Assembly: GCA_013388805.1 (NCBI GenBank)
Contig: JACAEO010000164.1
Span: 1 to 36,107, forward strand
Direction of reading: 5' to 3'
Length of the DNA: 36,107 nucleotides
Source of the DNA: Chloroflexota bacterium
Lineage (GTDB): Bacteria > Chloroflexota > Chloroflexia > Chloroflexales > Chloroflexaceae
A program made the position numbers and the translations under genes. The stretch's first letter is position 1; each line of letters begins with the position of its first letter. A model generated the notes under the pieces. It was not told the origin of the DNA and made no database searches. It saw only the letters and a program-made list of their open reading frames with translations. This document shows, piece after piece, positions 33,833 to 36,107 of this stretch.

Positions 33833-34756
33833 ATGAACCTGATTTTTCTCTGGTGGCTGACGCTGGGTGCGCTGATCGGCTTTGTGGCTGCGTGGATCTG
33901 GGACTGGCTCTGGTTTCGCCGCCGGCGCCAGATCGTCTCGCTGGAGGTGGAGACGCAGCTGGCCAAGATCCAGGGCGAGCGAGATCGACTCGCGGGCGAG
34001 TTGCGCGCCTGCGGTGACCGGCGCGCGGCGCTGGAGGGCGAGCTCAAGACTGCGCAGGGCAGCCTGAAGGTGGCCCAGGACGAACTGGGCGGGCTGCGCG
34101 CGCAGCTGGCCGCGTTGAACGCTGAGAATGAACGATTGCGTGTCGAACTGGAGCAGGCCCGCAGTGCCGGCGTCAGCCTGGACGCCACCGCCGGGCAGCA
34201 TCTGGCTGCCCAGCAGGTGGGCGGCGCGGATGAGAATGCCGTGGTTGCCTCACTGCGCGAATACAACCTGGCGCTCCACGACGAGCTTGAAGCCACACGC
34301 CTCGCCGTTGGCCGCTTCGCCGGAACGAACGGCGACCCGCTGATCGACATCGACGGCATCGGTCCGGTCTATCAGGAACGGCTGTACAAGGCCGGCGTAG
34401 TGACCTTCGCGCAGGTGGCGGCGATGCACCCCGACCGGCTGCGCGCGATTGTGGCCCCCAACGCGGTATTTGAGCTGGACACCGAGTCGTGGCGCGAGCA
34501 GGCTCGCCAGCTCGCGAAGCTGCCAGCTCGCGACCCGCTGATCGACATTCTCGGTGTCGGCCCGGTGTACGAGCAGCGGCTGCTCAACGCCGGCGTGACG
34601 AGCTTTGCACAGCTGGCCAGTATGAGCGAGGCGGAGATCCGCGCGATCATCAGGCCCGAGCCCTGGCAGAACGTCGATATTCCGGCGTGGATCGCCGAGG
34701 CGAAAGTCCTCGCCCAGCAGGTGCGCGACGGCACCTATCGCAAGGGAGAGTACTGA
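33833..34756 (+). CDS. Membrane-anchored coiled-coil protein with two HhH repeats
   Basis: A 307-residue protein. One N-terminal membrane helix (about 3-26) is followed by Arg residues, so the rest is cytoplasmic. A long coiled coil (about 34-112) with clear heptads follows. Two related helix-hairpin-helix-type domains come next: IDGIGPVYQERLYKAGVVTFAQ (168-232) and ILGVGPVYEQRLLNAGVTSFAQ (234-298). Such GIGPVY repeats resemble DNA- or protein-binding HhH modules (DUF4332-like) often joined to other domains. GGAGGAG precedes the ATG at 33833. The last base of its stop is the first base of the next gene's ATG (TGATG), so it is translated with the Ig/SH3 protein. A link between DNA or a cytoplasmic partner and the envelope is conceivable. 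Confidence 0.72.
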   Translation: MNLIFLWWLTLGALIGFVAAWIWDWLWFRRRRQIVSLEVETQLAKIQGERDRLAGELRACGDRRAALEGELKTAQGSLKVAQDELGGLRAQLAALNAENERLRVELEQARSAGVSLDATAGQHLAAQQVGGADENAVVASLREYNLALHDELEATRLAVGRFAGTNGDPLIDIDGIGPVYQERLYKAGVVTFAQVAAMHPDRLRAIVAPNAVFELDTESWREQARQLAKLPARDPLIDILGVGPVYEQRLLNAGVTSFAQLASMSEAEIRAIIRPEPWQNVDIPAWIAEAKVLAQQVRDGTYRKGEY

Positions 34757-36015
34757 TGCAGCAGACGACGACCACGACGACCACCGTCACCGAGCTGCCA
34801 GACGAGCGGCGCTGGCAGGGTCGCGACTGGGTCAAGCTGGCGATCTCTGGCGCCCTTGCCCTGGCCCTGCTACGCCCCGGCGTCTCGACGCAACCCGCGG
34901 CGCCAGCGCAGCCAGTGGTGGCCACGCCCATCCCTGCGGTGGTGAGCACATCCGTGCCAACTATGGTTGCGGTCGCCGCGCCGGTCATCACCAGCACGCG
35001 CGAGGCGATCGTCGCCGGGCCGTACACGGTGCGCGGCACCGGCGAGCCGGGCACAACCGTCGAGGTGCTGGTCAATGGCGCGCCGGTCGGCACCGCGGTG
35101 GTCGGCGCCGACGGCAACTGGAGCCTTGACACCGAACTGGCGGCGGGCACGGCCGAGCTCCAGGCCCGTGCCATCGACGCCAGCGGCCAGGTGCTGGCGG
35201 CTAGCGATCCGGTGTTGCTCAACGTCGGTGAACTGGCAGCACCCACCTTCGACGCACCCGCCGGTGACCTGGAGAGTGGCCCGGTCACTCTGACCGGCAC
35301 GGGCGTGCCCGGCACACGCGTACGCGTGCGGTCCGGCGATACGAACCTCGGCACGGCGGTGGTCGGCCCCGACGGGCGCTGGGAACTGGAGACCATCCTC
35401 GCCCCGGGGCGGCAGTCGATCATTGTTGAGGCACTTGACGCCAATGGCAATCCCGGCGCCGCGAGCGCGCCGACCGAGGTGAATGTCACCGGTGGCCTCG
35501 GGGTGACGCTCGACGCACCCACCGAGGGCACCGTGCTGCAGCCTGGCGTCAATGTGATCAGCGGCAAGGGCCAGCCCGGCATCGTGCTGGAGATCCTGAA
35601 CGGCGACCGGGTACTGGGCGAGGCGACCGTGGGCAATGACGGCACCTGGCGCGCCGAGCTGCCGCTCGATCAGGGCACCGCCGCGATCAGCGTGCGCGTG
35701 AAGGGCACGGACCAGATCCTTAATCGCCCGGTACGCGTCACGATTGGCGAGGCAGCCCAGATCCCGTCCACCTGCACCGGGGTCGCCATCGGCTGCCCGG
35801 CCTGGGTAACGCGGGCGGGCGGGCTCAACCTGCGGATGCGCTCAACGCCGGCGATCACTCCAGACAACATCATCGCGCGGCTGCCGATCGGCACCGAGAT
35901 GATGGTCGAGGAGGGCCCCCAGTCGGCCGATGGCTTCACCTGGTGGCGGGTCACCACCGTGGGCGGCCAGCAGGGCTGGGTGGCCGGGGAGAACCTGGTG
36001 CCGCAGCCGGACTAG
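34756..36015 (+). CDS. Membrane-anchored protein with three bacterial Ig-like domains and an SH3 domain
   Basis: A 419-residue extracytoplasmic protein. A Thr-rich start precedes one hydrophobic helix (about 26-40) and a Pro/Val-rich spacer (41-80). Three tandem bacterial Ig-like domains follow (about 80-157, 163-244, 249-331), each with the beat GTGEPGTTVEVLVNG ... VVGADGNWSLDTELAAG. The C-terminal SH3b-like domain (about 354-415) contains LNLRMRSTP and WWRVTTVGGQQGWVAGENLV and could bind peptidoglycan or a surface ligand. Two cysteines (340, 347) flank the linker and may form a disulphide. GGGAGAG precedes the start; it overlaps the HhH gene stop by one base. Probably a cell-envelope scaffold. 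Confidence 0.8.
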   Translation: MQQTTTTTTTVTELPDERRWQGRDWVKLAISGALALALLRPGVSTQPAAPAQPVVATPIPAVVSTSVPTMVAVAAPVITSTREAIVAGPYTVRGTGEPGTTVEVLVNGAPVGTAVVGADGNWSLDTELAAGTAELQARAIDASGQVLAASDPVLLNVGELAAPTFDAPAGDLESGPVTLTGTGVPGTRVRVRSGDTNLGTAVVGPDGRWELETILAPGRQSIIVEALDANGNPGAASAPTEVNVTGGLGVTLDAPTEGTVLQPGVNVISGKGQPGIVLEILNGDRVLGEATVGNDGTWRAELPLDQGTAAISVRVKGTDQILNRPVRVTIGEAAQIPSTCTGVAIGCPAWVTRAGGLNLRMRSTPAITPDNIIARLPIGTEMMVEEGPQSADGFTWWRVTTVGGQQGWVAGENLVPQPD

Positions 36016-36107
36016 CGGTACCCCACGCCCCCGTGGGCGGCGGGCGGCCCCCAGGGGGCGGCGGGCGCCCCCCGGCCGCCCCCGGGGCGCTGTCCCGGCC
36101 CCGGCAC
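36016..36107. other. Low-complexity G/C tail at the contig edge
   Basis: After the last stop codon a small hairpin (CCCACG/CGTGGG, 36022-36037) is followed by about 70 bases made almost only of G and C runs. The hairpin may be the real 3' end of the gene. The rest looks like unreliable sequence at a contig end. Confidence 0.6.

Overview
The window reads as a piece of a high-GC Chloroflexota genome, most likely class Chloroflexia. This rests on gene content and style: a UgtP/MGDG-synthase-type glycolipid glycosyltransferase, a deoxyhypusine-synthase-like protein, GT-C membrane glycosyltransferases, Asp-box secreted proteins ending in a short Pro/Arg tail, and HhH-repeat membrane proteins. No rRNA, tRNA, CRISPR array or transposase gene is visible. 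Both ends look like contig ends: 20 C's at the left and about 70 bases of pure G/C low-complexity sequence at the right.

Layout. 1-1578 (-): a diguanylate cyclase cut by the contig end. 6264-1889 (-): an operon-like run of GNAT acetyltransferase, CorA, deoxyhypusine synthase-like protein and DUF2357/PD-(D/E)XK nuclease-like protein, behind a good sigma70-type promoter. 8514-6399 (-): glycolipid glycosyltransferase and PfkB-type sugar kinase, divergent from a probably leaderless GT4 gene (8625-9734, +). 10965-9952 (-): DUF389 membrane protein. 17298-11077 (-): arginine operon argG, histidine phosphatase, argJ, argH, short argA, then arsM. 17468-24740 (+): surface-glycan cluster of two GT-C glycosyltransferases, a SAM methyltransferase and a GT4 enzyme. 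24729-32869 (+): a duplicated pair of envelope proteins (anchored concanavalin/LamG-like protein plus secreted Asp-box protein), followed by another GT-C protein. 33589-32948 (-): a second histidine phosphatase. 33833-36015 (+): a coiled-coil/HhH membrane protein translationally coupled to an Ig-like/SH3 surface protein.

The most interesting element is the argG leader. A consensus promoter is followed by a 39-codon ORF with nine Arg codons, five of them in the cluster RRRPRR, then mutually exclusive RNA pairings and an intrinsic terminator just before argG. This is the layout of a ribosome-mediated arginine attenuator. Two other unusual signals are a dispersed element of about 135 bp with terminal inverted repeats (1656-1795 and 28002-28133, with a related hairpin at 9831-9890), and intergenic-type repeat DNA inserted in frame in a GT-C glycosyltransferase gene (22221-22371).

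All calls come from reading the sequence and translations; no database search was possible. Functional names rest on motif recognition, and promoter, terminator and attenuator calls are predictions.
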